A DNA stretch of 64,000 nucleotides, taken from positions 1,736,001 to 1,800,000 of the forward strand of contig NZ_CP098480.1 in NCBI RefSeq assembly GCF_023702715.1. Reading direction: 5' to 3'. A program made the position numbers and the translations under genes. Source of the stretch: Acinetobacter sp. C32I (GTDB lineage Bacteria; Pseudomonadota; Gammaproteobacteria; Pseudomonadales; Moraxellaceae). Below are positions 53,493 to 63,182 of this stretch, in pieces. Each line of letters opens with the position of its first letter. Position 1 is the stretch's first letter. The notes under the pieces were generated by a model that worked only from the letters and a program-made list of their open reading frames with translations, was not told where the DNA came from and made no database searches.

Positions 53493-54974
53493 TTAATTTG
53501 AGGACTGAGGTAGTTCAGTCACGAGTCGTAAAGAAACAGACAACTCATCCAGCTGGAAATGTGGTCTTAAGAAAACCACAGACTTGTAGTGACCCGGTTG
53601 AGCTGGATCTTCTACAACTTTTACAGATGCCTCGCGAAGCGGATATTGTGCTTTTGCTTCTTGAGATGCACCATCATCTAGCAAGACATATTGCGAGAGC
53701 CATTCATTTAAAAACGCTTCGACATTGCCTGCAGATGCAAAACTTCCCACTTTGTCACGCATCATTGCTTTTAAGTAATGTGCAATGCGCGATACCGCCA
53801 TGATGTATTGGATTTGGCTAGAAAGTGCAGAGTTTGCATTCGCCGTATCACTGTCATATTTCTTTGGTTTTTGAGCAGATTGTGCACCAAAGAAAGCTGC
53901 ATAATCTGTGTTCTTGCAGTGAACCAATGGAATAAAGCCAAGGTCGCTGAGTTCTTTTTCACGACGGTCTGTAATGGCAATTTCAGTTGGGCATTTAAAC
54001 ACCACTTCACCATCTGAGGTTTTAAAGGTGTGTACTGGCAAACCTTCAACTAAACCACCACCCTCAACACCACGAATCGCAGCACACCAACCATGCATAT
54101 CAAAGGCGTTGGTTAAACGTGTTCCGAACGCATAAGCCGCATTCATCCACAGATAATCATCATGGTTTTCACCAGAAACATCTTCAACGAAGTTAAAGCC
54201 TTCAGTTGCAGTGCCTTCTTTCGGATGGTATGGCAAGCGACCTAAGACATGTGGCATGGTCAATGCGACATAACGTGAATCTTCGCTGTCACGGAAAGAA
54301 CGCCATTGGACGTATTCAGCTGTTTCAAAGATTTTTGAAACATCACGTGGACGATCAATATCGGTGAACGACTCAAGACCCAGAATGCTTGGGCTTGCTG
54401 CCGAAACAAATGGCGCATGTGCTGCAGCAGCAACATGAGAAATCTGTTCCAATAAATACATATCTGACGGTGTACGATCAAACTCAAAATCACCAATCAA
54501 CGCTGCATAAGGTGCACCACCAAATGAGCCATATTCTTCTTCATAAATTTTCTTAAACAAGGTGCTTTGATCAAAATCTGTTGCACCTTGAAAGTCTTTC
54601 ACCAACTCTTTTTTCGTCGTATTCAACATACGAATTTTAATCATCGAGTTAGACGGTGTTTCTTGACAGAAATAGTAAAGACCACGCCACGTCGATTCGA
54701 TGGTTTGGAACTGTTCATGGTGCATAATCTCGCTCAATTGATTCGAGATTAAGGCATCAATTTCTGCAATACGCTTATCAATCGACAAGGTCATATTTTC
54801 AGAAACCGTAATTGTTCCCGCCATGACTTCTTTTGCCAATTCACCAATTAGGCTTTTTGCACGAACATGCTCATCATCATTACGGGCAATGCGGCTTTGC
54901 TCTACAATTGAATCCAGTAAATTCACTGATTCTGCTTCAACACTCGCTGCTGCGGCTGCTTGTAAATTACTCAT
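53493..54974 (-). CDS. tssC: T6SS contractile sheath large subunit TssC
   Basis: The 493-residue VipB-type protein has the blocks IDKRIAEIDALISNQLSEIMHHEQFQ, TWRGLYYFCQETP, FGGAPYAALIGDFEF and MHGWCAAIRGVEGGGLVEGLP. TssC and TssB form the helical sheath that contracts to drive the Hcp tube outward. The start overlaps the tssB stop by eight bases. Expected length for the family is about 490-500. Confidence 0.96.
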   Translation of the reverse strand: MSNLQAAAAASVEAESVNLLDSIVEQSRIARNDDEHVRAKSLIGELAKEVMAGTITVSENMTLSIDKRIAEIDALISNQLSEIMHHEQFQTIESTWRGLYYFCQETPSNSMIKIRMLNTTKKELVKDFQGATDFDQSTLFKKIYEEEYGSFGGAPYAALIGDFEFDRTPSDMYLLEQISHVAAAAHAPFVSAASPSILGLESFTDIDRPRDVSKIFETAEYVQWRSFRDSEDSRYVALTMPHVLGRLPYHPKEGTATEGFNFVEDVSGENHDDYLWMNAAYAFGTRLTNAFDMHGWCAAIRGVEGGGLVEGLPVHTFKTSDGEVVFKCPTEIAITDRREKELSDLGFIPLVHCKNTDYAAFFGAQSAQKPKKYDSDTANANSALSSQIQYIMAVSRIAHYLKAMMRDKVGSFASAGNVEAFLNEWLSQYVLLDDGASQEAKAQYPLREASVKVVEDPAQPGHYKSVVFLRPHFQLDELSVSLRLVTELPQSSN

Positions 54975-55470
54975 TTTCAGCCTCCGCGCTTAACTGACGA
55001 ATCTGATCTGTATTTTTCAACACTTCATCCAGCAAGTCTTCCAAACGCTCACTGTTTGAAATCTTATTACGTAAATCAGTTAAACGTTCACGCGCTGCAA
55101 CCAACTTACGCAATGGATCAACCTGTTGCACCACTTGTTCTGGACGGAAGTCTTCCATCGAGTTAAAAGTGAGGTCCACTGACATACGACCGCCTTCTTC
55201 CGTCAAAGTATTTTCAACTTGGAAAGCAGCACGTGGTGCTAAAGATTCCATCACTTCATCAATATTATCTAAATCAACATTGATAAATTTTTTGTCTTTT
55301 AACTTAGTCTTTTCTAGCTCTGATGCAGCGGAGAAATCCCCCATCACACCCACAACAAAAGGGAGTTCTTTTGACTCTTTGCCATCACCAACTTCGACAT
55401 CATATGTCAGCTGTACACGAGGGGGACGTATGCGTTGCAGTTTCTTCTGTACGCTTTCTCTCTTTGCCAT
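54967..55470 (-). CDS. tssB: T6SS contractile sheath small subunit TssB
   Basis: This 167-residue VipA-type protein has PRVQLTYDVEVGDGKESKELPFVVGVMGDFS, RKFINVD-like KKFINVDLDN, and LTFNSMEDFRPEQVVQQVDPLRKLVAARERLTDL. These are the TssB signatures. It packs with TssC into the sheath and is recycled by ClpV. It starts 19 bases after asaA and overlaps tssC, so it is cotranscribed. Confidence 0.95.
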   Translation of the reverse strand: MAKRESVQKKLQRIRPPRVQLTYDVEVGDGKESKELPFVVGVMGDFSAASELEKTKLKDKKFINVDLDNIDEVMESLAPRAAFQVENTLTEEGGRMSVDLTFNSMEDFRPEQVVQQVDPLRKLVAARERLTDLRNKISNSERLEDLLDEVLKNTDQIRQLSAEAENE

Positions 55471-55489
55471 AACTTTTCACCCTTGATTA

Positions 55490-56212
55490 TTATTTCAACG
55501 AATCGAATGGATTCGAACCTGTCTTTTGAACAGTATTTGGTTGTTTGCTAACTGTTGGTGTTACAGCCGTTTGACGTTTTACCGGCGCAACAGATTGAGT
55601 TACATTACTACGTGTTGGTTGAGTTGTACGTACTTTTCTGTTCGTTGTACGTCGCGTTGTGTTATTGGTCGACGTATTTCGTATTTCTTTCTTGAGGGAT
55701 TCATCTGTAATCGCCTTGCTCGTTGAGGTATCAGGAGCAGGTACGGCAACACGAATACTGTCACTCAACTGTTTTGCTGGTGGATAAGTGAGCTCATTGC
55801 TCAAATAGCGCATTTCACTTGAACGCATCTGTTGCAAAGCATCATTGGCAATTTGAACACTGGCTAAAAAAGTGACATCTGTTAAAGTGGTACCGCGTAC
55901 ATTTTGCTCTTGTAACTGCGTTGCCAGTTTTAAAGCATTCATCGGTTGCTTTAATTCATACATACGCATCGCAGCCTGAGCCAACAAATCGTTTACACGC
56001 GAAGCATTATCTTTGTCACAAACTTGTTGATAAATATCTAATAAAGCATGATCCGTTTGGTTTACTGCCAACGGATTCTGTTTTAGACATTTACTTTTTA
56101 ATTTAATTGGTTTTATTTCTTTATCATCAGCATAAGCTGAATTACCTATTAAACCTGCTGTTATACAAAGAATTGATATTACAATACCTTTTTTCAAAAT
56201 ATGCCTCGTCAT
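55490..56212 (-). CDS. asaA: Acinetobacter T6SS periplasmic accessory protein AsaA
   Basis: The 240-residue protein begins with a signal sequence (KKGIVISILCITAGLIGNSAYADD, from near residue 7). A helical region with two Cys (KCLKQNPLA and QQVCDKDN) is followed by a Thr/Arg/Asn-rich low-complexity tail (residues about 180-240, ending NPFDSLK). It occupies the first position of the minus-strand T6SS operon, upstream of tssB, where Acinetobacter species carry asaA, a protein reported to stabilise the TssM-containing membrane complex. Assigned by position, size and topology. It has no counterpart in enterobacterial clusters. Confidence 0.75.
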   Translation of the reverse strand: MTRHILKKGIVISILCITAGLIGNSAYADDKEIKPIKLKSKCLKQNPLAVNQTDHALLDIYQQVCDKDNASRVNDLLAQAAMRMYELKQPMNALKLATQLQEQNVRGTTLTDVTFLASVQIANDALQQMRSSEMRYLSNELTYPPAKQLSDSIRVAVPAPDTSTSKAITDESLKKEIRNTSTNNTTRRTTNRKVRTTQPTRSNVTQSVAPVKRQTAVTPTVSKQPNTVQKTGSNPFDSLK

Positions 56213-56571
56213 TATTTAACTTATAATTGAAGAGCTGACAATTATTGTTAAAAAACCCTCTTACTCGTCAATTTTTGTACATTTACATCATTTCCGCGAA
56301 TTTAACAAAAAAAACACATACAAAGTCAATACTAGTTACGTTTATTAACATTATTAAATTTTCATGACAGAGATTCATGTAAAAAAAAACTTTAATCGAG
56401 TGCATTTTTTGTTTAAAAGTGACATTTTTTGTTGTAGAATAATCTGTATACTCGTATTGAGTTATGTTAAGTTTTTGATTTTATTCAAAAAATATTTCTA
56501 GCAAAAACAACGATACCAAGTTAGAACTCAGCAAATAGAACTTGGTATTTAAAAATTATTGTGAGTAATAA
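56213..56571. promoter_or_regulatory. Divergent control region of the two T6SS operons
   Basis: This 359-base gap separates asaA from tssH and must hold both promoters. It is very AT-rich, with many A and T runs (for example 56381-56420). A loose promoter for tssH (GTGACA, then TATACT near 56447) is possible but the spacing is off. No dyad operator stands out. The A/T content would suit H-NS-type silencing, which is inference. Confidence 0.45.
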
Positions 56572-59238
56572 ATGAGTAACTTAAAGGTTTTAATTACAAA
56601 ACTATCAGCTCCTACTCGTACTGCATTAGAAAAGTCTGCAAATTACTGTATTAACCAATTGAATTATGAAATTGAGATTGAACATCTATTTGTTGAATTA
56701 CTAAATCAAAATATAGTCAATGATTTACATATTTTATTAAAAAAAAATAATATCTCTCCGGATGCCTTACTGACTGATTTAAAAGAAACTATAGCCTCTT
56801 TACCTAAAGGTAATACTCGTACCCCCATCTTTGCAAAATCAATCGTTCGATTATTTGAGCAGGCCTGGTTGCTCGCTTCTGCTGAACAAACCCCTATAAT
56901 TCGTAGTAGTCATTTATTAATTGCTTTATTAACAGCTCCCGATTTGCAACAAATTGCGTTTAGAGCATCTAGTTTATTTGAACGCTTCCCAATCGATACC
57001 ATGAAACACAAGTTTCTCGATATTTGTGGGAAAAGCAGTGAACAACCACAGACTGAAGATTCAAGCACAACGATAGAGCCTGTAACCCATTCCGAATCAA
57101 CAGTGACTGCTGCAAAAACCCCTGCCCTTGATCAATACACCATCAACCTTACTGAAAAAGCCAAACAAGGGGGTATTGATCCTGTTATTGGCCGTGAATT
57201 TGAAATTCGCCTGATGCTCGATATCTTGATGCGTCGCCGCCAAAACAATCCGATTTTAACTGGCGAACCAGGTGTCGGTAAAACCGCCGTTGTTGAAGGC
57301 TTGGCCTTAAAAATTGCACAAGGTCAGGTTCCTGAGGCATTAAAAAATGTTCACCTGCATGTCTTAGACATGGGTTTATTACAGGCTGGTGCCAGTGTTA
57401 AAGGTGAGTTTGAAAATCGCTTAAAACAAGTGATTCAGGAAGTGCAAGCCTCGGCCCATCCGATCATCTTGTTTATCGATGAAGCACACACCATGATTGG
57501 TGCTGGTGGTCAGGCTGGACAAAACGATGCTGCAAACTTACTCAAACCTGCATTAGCGCGTGGTGAATTAAGAACCATTGCGGCAACGACTTGGGCTGAA
57601 TACAAACAGTACTTTGAAAAAGATGCTGCACTCAGCCGCCGTTTTCAAGTGGTTAAAGTTGAAGAACCAACCGAAGAAGTCGCGATTGATATGTTGCGTG
57701 CCATGATCCCCGTCATGCAAAGTCACTTTAACTTACAAATTGATGATCAAGCCATCATTACCGCTGTGCAAGCATCGCATCGCTATATCAGTGGTCGTCA
57801 ACTTCCAGATAAAGCAGTGAGCGTACTCGATACTGCTTCGGCTCGTGTTGCTTTGACACACAATGCACAACCCGTGGTTCTGGATCAACTCAAAGCACAG
57901 CAGCACAATCTTCAGTTAGAACATCAAATTATCAACAATGAACACCAGCAGTTCCCTGTACACCACGAACGTTTAGATGAGCTCAGTCAACAGCTGACAA
58001 GCTTGGAAAAAGAGATTCAAGCAACTGAAAGTAAATGGCAACAAGAGCTTGCTTTGGTTAAACAAATTCAAGCACTAAATGCACAAACAGAACAAGACCA
58101 TAAAGCGCAAATCGCGACATTAAGAGCTGATTTAGCTCAATTACAGGGTCAAACACCCTTAGTATTTGAACGTGTCAATGCACAGATCATCAATGAAATT
58201 ATTTCTGATTGGACCGGTATTCCAGTTGGTAAAATGGTCAATGATGAAATCAAACAAATTCTCAGTCTTGAAGATAAATTGGGTGAACGTGTGATGGGCC
58301 AAGATTATGCCCTCACCCAGCTGGTTCAAGGCATTAAAACCTCTAAAGCCAAATTAGAAGATCCAAACAAACCCCAAGGTGTATTTCTGCTGGTTGGCCC
58401 AAGCGGAGTGGGTAAAACTGAAACTGCCCTTGCTCTCGCCAATGAGCTATATGGTGGCGAACAACATCTCATCACCATCAATATGTCTGAATACCAAGAG
58501 GCACATACTGTTTCATCCTTAAAAGGTGCGCCTCCTGGTTATGTCGGTTATGGTCAAGGTGGTGTTCTCACTGAAGCTGTTCGTCGCAATCCCTATAGTG
58601 TTGTCCTGTTGGACGAGGTTGAAAAAGCCCACAGCGATGTACAAGAATTATTCTATCAAGTCTTCGATAAAGGTATGCTTGAAGATGGTGAAGGTCGCGT
58701 AATTGACTTTAAAAACACCACTATTTTGCTAACCTCGAATACGGGTTCAAGTGCCATCATGCAGGCCTGTTTAAATCAGCCTGTCGAAGACTGGCCACAT
58801 GCCGAAGATTTGATCGAGCATTTAAAACCTAGTTTATATAAACAATTTAAGCCTGCATTTATTGGCCGTATGCGCATTGTGCCTTACTTTCCGCTGCATG
58901 ATGAGTTGCTTATTCGCATCATTAAACACAAACTTGGAAAAATTGTTGATCGTATTGAAAAACAATATGCAACTAAGGTTCAGTATTCTGATGATTTAAT
59001 CGAATTACTCCTAAACCGTTGTACTGAAGTCGATAGTGGTGCACGAAATGTGGACAATATCCTTAACTCTACTGTCTTGCCAGCTTTAGCAACTGAAATT
59101 TTAGTCGCCTTAGCTGAGCATAAATTGCCGAAGTTGATTGTAATTGATACCCAAGACGATGAAATTACCTATCAATTAGATCCAGTCGAAAAAGCAACCA
59201 AGAAACGTTCGAGTAAAAAAGCCAAAGCTGAAGTTTAA
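56572..59238 (+). CDS. tssH: T6SS sheath-recycling ATPase ClpV
   Basis: This 888-residue AAA+ unfoldase has an N-terminal Clp-N-like domain of about 160 residues, AAA-1 with Walker A GEPGVGKT at 231-238 and Walker [12 protein letters not shown], a coiled-coil middle domain (about 430-520) and AAA-2 with GPSGVGKT at 609-616 and [24 protein letters not shown] and a lysine-rich tail ([11 protein letters not shown]) end the protein. ClpV dissolves contracted TssBC sheaths. It is the first gene of the plus-strand T6SS set and is divergent to asaA. Confidence 0.95.
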   Translation: MSNLKVLITKLSAPTRTALEKSANYCINQLNYEIEIEHLFVELLNQNIVNDLHILLKKNNISPDALLTDLKETIASLPKGNTRTPIFAKSIVRLFEQAWLLASAEQTPIIRSSHLLIALLTAPDLQQIAFRASSLFERFPIDTMKHKFLDICGKSSEQPQTEDSSTTIEPVTHSESTVTAAKTPALDQYTINLTEKAKQGGIDPVIGREFEIRLMLDILMRRRQNNPILTGEPGVGKTAVVEGLALKIAQGQVPEALKNVHLHVLDMGLLQAGASVKGEFENRLKQVIQEVQASAHPIILFIDEAHTMIGAGGQAGQNDAANLLKPALARGELRTIAATTWAEYKQYFEKDAALSRRFQVVKVEEPTEEVAIDMLRAMIPVMQSHFNLQIDDQAIITAVQASHRYISGRQLPDKAVSVLDTASARVALTHNAQPVVLDQLKAQQHNLQLEHQIINNEHQQFPVHHERLDELSQQLTSLEKEIQATESKWQQELALVKQIQALNAQTEQDHKAQIATLRADLAQLQGQTPLVFERVNAQIINEIISDWTGIPVGKMVNDEIKQILSLEDKLGERVMGQDYALTQLVQGIKTSKAKLEDPNKPQGVFLLVGPSGVGKTETALALANELYGGEQHLITINMSEYQEAHTVSSLKGAPPGYVGYGQGGVLTEAVRRNPYSVVLLDEVEKAHSDVQELFYQVFDKGMLEDGEGRVIDFKNTTILLTSNTGSSAIMQACLNQPVEDWPHAEDLIEHLKPSLYKQFKPAFIGRMRIVPYFPLHDELLIRIIKHKLGKIVDRIEKQYATKVQYSDDLIELLLNRCTEVDSGARNVDNILNSTVLPALATEILVALAEHKLPKLIVIDTQDDEITYQLDPVEKATKKRSSKKAKAEV

Positions 59239-59264
59239 AATTTAAAGATTGAGCTAAATTTGTG

Positions 59265-60362
59265 ATGCATATGGATATTTTATCTTTACTAACGCCGATT
59301 AATGAGCAGTCACCGTGTGGTGAGGATTACTCATTTTCAAATGAATTCCACGCCATTAAAAAAGCAAAAACCCAAGATGATGTATTACTTGATCAAGGGG
59401 ATTGGGTGACTGAACCCAAACAGGCGGATTGGGACTTTGTCTCCAGCACATCTATAGATTTACTGCAATCAAAAAGTAAAGATATCCGTTTGCTCACATG
59501 GCTGTCTGAAGCTTGGGCAAATCTGTATGGCTTTGAAGGCATTAGCAAAAGTCTGGAACTCAGTCATCGCATATTGGAACAGTATTGGTTAACCTTACAT
59601 CCAGAAGTAGAAGATGATGATTTAGATCAACGTATTGGCTTATTACAAGGTTTAATTAATCAGCTCCCTTTGCTGATCAAAAAGGTGTCATTAATTAACC
59701 ATGCGCCATATTATCATTTGCTCGACTACGACAACTTTCTTTATCACGAAAATATCCGTCGCAAACAAAGCGATGATTATGAAGACTCAAGTGGTTCAAC
59801 CGAATTAGAGCAATTTGAACAAGCCTTATCTAATACAGATAAGAGTTTTCAGCGACAGAACTATCAAAGTTTTAATGAAATTCTGCAACAATGGGCGACC
59901 TTGAAACAGGTTTTAGATGATCTACTTGGTTTAGATTCACCGAGTTTTGCGGCAATTGACTCAAGTTTAGATACCATTCATATCACACTGAAAAAAATTT
60001 ATAAAAGCGACCTGTTTGAACAAAGCACTCAGACGGTCATTACAGAAATCGAAACATCGACTACACCGATGGTACAACACGTGACGACTCAATCTGCTGC
60101 ACCTCAAAATCAGCTGTCTTTTCAGCCGCAAGTTCAATCGCATGTTGAAAACCGAGAACAGGCGATGCGTGTGCTGCAAGAAATTGCCACTTATTTTCAG
60201 AAAAATGAACCGCATAGCCCAGTCAGCTATATGCTGCAAAAAACCATCAAGTGGAGCCAAATGCCACTGCATGAATGGTTAACTCAGGTGATTAAGGACG
60301 AACATCCTTTACAAATGCTACAGGACACCCTTGGTGTTCAGCCAAAGAATGAATACGAATAA
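59265..60362 (+). CDS. tssA: T6SS protein TssA
   Basis: The 365-residue protein begins with the ImpA N-terminal domain (LTPINEQSPCGEDYSFSNEFHAIKKAK, then DWDFVSSTSIDLLQSKSKDIRLLTWLSEAW and YWLTLHPEVEDDDLDQRIGLLQGLI). A variable linker leads to a C-terminal helical domain (NREQAMRVLQEIATYFQKNEPHSPVSYML). TssA chaperones baseplate and sheath assembly. The start is one of three close codons (GTG 59262, ATG 59265, ATG 59271). The gene lies 26 bases after tssH. Confidence 0.9.
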   Translation: MHMDILSLLTPINEQSPCGEDYSFSNEFHAIKKAKTQDDVLLDQGDWVTEPKQADWDFVSSTSIDLLQSKSKDIRLLTWLSEAWANLYGFEGISKSLELSHRILEQYWLTLHPEVEDDDLDQRIGLLQGLINQLPLLIKKVSLINHAPYYHLLDYDNFLYHENIRRKQSDDYEDSSGSTELEQFEQALSNTDKSFQRQNYQSFNEILQQWATLKQVLDDLLGLDSPSFAAIDSSLDTIHITLKKIYKSDLFEQSTQTVITEIETSTTPMVQHVTTQSAAPQNQLSFQPQVQSHVENREQAMRVLQEIATYFQKNEPHSPVSYMLQKTIKWSQMPLHEWLTQVIKDEHPLQMLQDTLGVQPKNEYE

Positions 60363-60378
60363 TTGTTGGTAAATACAT

Positions 60379-61743
60379 ATGTTTAAAGCAGAAAAGATTC
60401 TTTGGGGTGAAGGCTTATTTTTACGTCCTCAGCATTTTCAGATCCAAGATACCTATCATGAACAACGTTTGAATCATACGATTCGTGCGATGATTCCACA
60501 TGCCTATGGCGTACAAAAGTTGAAATTTGACGAGGTTCAACTTTCGACCCATATTCTGGCACTCCAAGAAGTGGAAATTATTTGGCAGGATGGTGAGATT
60601 TATCACGCACCTGCTCAAGATTTATTACCAGAGCCGTTATTGCTAGATGATCTTAATCTACAAGGTGAAATGACGGTTTATCTGGCGCTGCCAATCTTGC
60701 AAGCCAACAAGAAAAATATCGCAGATGAAACACGCTCAGTGTCTAGTCGCTATCATAACTATTTGACAGAAACCCATGATCTGTTTACCGATGCCAGCCC
60801 TGCTGAACTGAATCTGTTGCGTCGTCGTGCAGAATTTAAGTTATTAGAGCAACATATTCAGCCGAGCCAAAATTTAGATGGTTTCTTGTATATCCCTGTC
60901 GCTAAAATTAAGCGTCAAAGCTCAGGTCACTTTGAGTTAGACAATAAGTTTATCCCGCCAATTTTACATATTGCAGCGTCTGAATCTCTAATTAACAATC
61001 TAAAGCGTACGCTCAACGTCATTAAGGCAAAAATTAAAACCATCCAGAGCAATAACCGTGAGAACGAACAAAAACTAATTGAATTCCGTTCCGGTGACAT
61101 TGTTTCCTTCTGGTTAATCAATGCCTTAAATACTGCCTATGCCGGACTGAATCACTTACTCCAATATCCTTTAATTCACCCAGAACGCTTGTTCTCAGAA
61201 TTATTGCGTTTAACTGGGTCATTACTCACCTTCTCTACGGCCTATGATGTGGACCATTTACCACAGTATAAACATCATCAGCTTCAAGACAGTTTTCAAC
61301 AGCTTGATCTGATCTTAAGAGATTTACTGGATACCATTATTTCGAGCCGTTATTTCAGCATTGCTTTAAAAGAAACGCGACCGTCTTATTGGGTGGGTAG
61401 TCTTGAGTCAGACAAAATTACCCGTGATACGCGTCTTTACATTGCAGTTTCAAGCAGCATGATGCAAACCCATGAACTCATTCAAATCGTACCTTTGCGC
61501 TTCAAAGTGGGCAGTACGATAGACGTAGAACAGCGTGTGATTGCGGCACTTCCTGCTGTTCCACTCCATCATTTAATGCAAGTTCCGACAGCAATTCCAG
61601 TCCGTTCTGGTGTCAGCTATTTTGAAATTGAACCACATCATGAACTCTATCAACGTATGCTTGAGTCAGAAACCATCTGTGTCTATGTACCTGCTGGTTT
61701 CCAAGATATTAGTATTGAACTCATTGCTGTAATGAATAGTTAA
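60379..61743 (+). CDS. tssK: T6SS baseplate protein TssK
   Basis: The 454-residue protein opens with the TssK signature ILWGEGLFLRPQHFQIQDTYHEQRLNHTIR and later has YLPVARI-like LYIPVAKIKR, PIHPERLFSELLRLTGSL and the C-terminal FPLSFKVG-like VPLRFKVGS, with FEIEP and SICVYVPA-like blocks at the end. TssK connects baseplate wedges to the TssL-TssM membrane complex. It lies 16 bases after tssA and ten before tssL. Confidence 0.95.
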   Translation: MFKAEKILWGEGLFLRPQHFQIQDTYHEQRLNHTIRAMIPHAYGVQKLKFDEVQLSTHILALQEVEIIWQDGEIYHAPAQDLLPEPLLLDDLNLQGEMTVYLALPILQANKKNIADETRSVSSRYHNYLTETHDLFTDASPAELNLLRRRAEFKLLEQHIQPSQNLDGFLYIPVAKIKRQSSGHFELDNKFIPPILHIAASESLINNLKRTLNVIKAKIKTIQSNNRENEQKLIEFRSGDIVSFWLINALNTAYAGLNHLLQYPLIHPERLFSELLRLTGSLLTFSTAYDVDHLPQYKHHQLQDSFQQLDLILRDLLDTIISSRYFSIALKETRPSYWVGSLESDKITRDTRLYIAVSSSMMQTHELIQIVPLRFKVGSTIDVEQRVIAALPAVPLHHLMQVPTAIPVRSGVSYFEIEPHHELYQRMLESETICVYVPAGFQDISIELIAVMNS

Positions 61744-61753
61744 GAGAATCACA

Positions 61754-62560
61754 ATGACTCAACCCACAGGCATCCCCTCTTTATTTGATGATGGAAAAAT
61801 TGGTTCAGGCTTACCTTCGTCTGATCAGCCACAAAATAAAGCGCAAGCGACCAACTTGATTGACCTATTACATGATGGGTTCTATCTGGTTTTTTTACTT
61901 CGCAATCGCTATATACCTGCAAATCCAACTGATTTTCGTGAAAAAATCGTCGATTTATTGAACCGTTTCGAGCAGCAAGCCAAACGCTTACAATTTTCTG
62001 CTGATGATATTCACGACGCCAAATATGCATTTTGTGCCTTGATTGATGAAACGATTGCGACGCAACAGGATGCTGCCTATTTTAACTTACAGAATTCATG
62101 GCTGATCAGCCCATTGCAATTGAGCCTGTTTGGCTCTCAACTGGCGGGTTATCGTTTTTTTGAAATCTTGGAACAACTGCGCAGTCGTGGCAAAGACCGC
62201 CTAGCATCGCTTGAGGTTTTCCACTACTGCCTCTTACTCGGTTTTCAGGGCAAATACCGTCTGGAATCTGTAGAAAGTCTAAACCACCTCGTGGCTCGTG
62301 TTGGAGATGAAATTGATTATCTCAAAGGGAAAAAAGCAGCATTTTCTCCTTTTGCCGCAATTCCTGACCATATTAAACACATTATTCATCACGAGTTACC
62401 CTTTTTCTGGATTCTAATCTTCTTGCTCATGTTTGCTGCGCTCACTTTTGCAGGCTTAAAGTTTATGCTATCCAAACAGAATCAGAGTGCTTTAGCTCCT
62501 TATCAGAATGTGATTTCAGCACCTGCCGAAGAAGCACATATCACCATCCATTTGCCTTAG
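61754..62560 (+). CDS. tssL: T6SS membrane-complex protein TssL (DotU)
   Basis: This 268-residue tail-anchored inner-membrane protein has a DotU cytoplasmic domain (ATNLIDLLHDGFYLVFLLRN, DIHDAKYAFCALIDETIATQ, SLFGSQLAGYRFFEIL, CLLLGFQGKYRLE) and one helix near residues 212-232 (FFWILIFLLMFAALTFAGLKFML). It works with TssM. It ends with a short periplasmic tail of about 30 residues, without a peptidoglycan-binding domain, so wall anchoring must come from another protein such as TagN. Confidence 0.93.
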   Translation: MTQPTGIPSLFDDGKIGSGLPSSDQPQNKAQATNLIDLLHDGFYLVFLLRNRYIPANPTDFREKIVDLLNRFEQQAKRLQFSADDIHDAKYAFCALIDETIATQQDAAYFNLQNSWLISPLQLSLFGSQLAGYRFFEILEQLRSRGKDRLASLEVFHYCLLLGFQGKYRLESVESLNHLVARVGDEIDYLKGKKAAFSPFAAIPDHIKHIIHHELPFFWILIFLLMFAALTFAGLKFMLSKQNQSALAPYQNVISAPAEEAHITIHLP

Positions 62561-62570
62561 TTGATAACGT

Positions 62571-63179
62571 ATGACTCAGGAAAGAACAACTTCTTTACGA
62601 ATATTACAGACCAATAAGAAAAAAACCTTATCGCCTGTCATTTATTTACTGATCGGATTTGTTTCAGGAATCATCTTTGCTGCATTGTTTTTTTTCATTT
62701 TTGCAAGCGACACCAACAACCCAGCACCGAGTGTGCCACAAACGGTTGAAGAAACTGATCCGGTTCAAACTGCCACCAAAGCAACAGCACAAAGTCATGA
62801 AGTAGAAGTGACTACTCCAAATCATCATGAAACAACCGAATCGGTGGAAGACAATAATTTTGCTCAACCCGAAAGCAATGATTTAAACAAATTTTTCCAA
62901 CGCACACCGCCGCCTGCTGCACCCGCTCCGAATGGACAGCATGTTTCTCCATTTGCCAATGAGCCAAATGCGAAACCCACAACAGTAACATCAGTAAAAG
63001 GGCCACATAGCAAAAATGAAACCGTTGCTCCGGCAACGAATAAAATAGTCGCTAAACCTGCTCCACCTGCAACCAAGGCTGTACCAGCGAAAGCAGCAGA
63101 AGTTGAAGCGGAAGCACCCGAAGCAACTGTACAAATTAAAGTGACACAAAAACCTTTTGCTGTGAATGAACTCAAGTAA
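62571..63179 (+). CDS. T6SS-cluster single-pass membrane protein with low-complexity tail
   Basis: The 202-residue protein has a short basic N-terminus, one helix near 23-46 (PVIYLLIGFVSGIIFAALFFFIF) and a long Pro/Ala/Thr/Glu-rich periplasmic tail that looks disordered (for example RTPPPAAPAPNGQHV and APPATKAVPAKAAEVEAEAPEA). The last 15 residues (TVQIKVTQKPFAVNELK) may form a short structured end. It lies ten bases after tssL and three before tagX, so it belongs to the operon. No general Tss family matches. It could span the periplasm between the membrane complex and the wall (inference). Confidence 0.65.
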   Translation: MTQERTTSLRILQTNKKKTLSPVIYLLIGFVSGIIFAALFFFIFASDTNNPAPSVPQTVEETDPVQTATKATAQSHEVEVTTPNHHETTESVEDNNFAQPESNDLNKFFQRTPPPAAPAPNGQHVSPFANEPNAKPTTVTSVKGPHSKNETVAPATNKIVAKPAPPATKAVPAKAAEVEAEAPEATVQIKVTQKPFAVNELK

Positions 63180-63182
63180 ACA

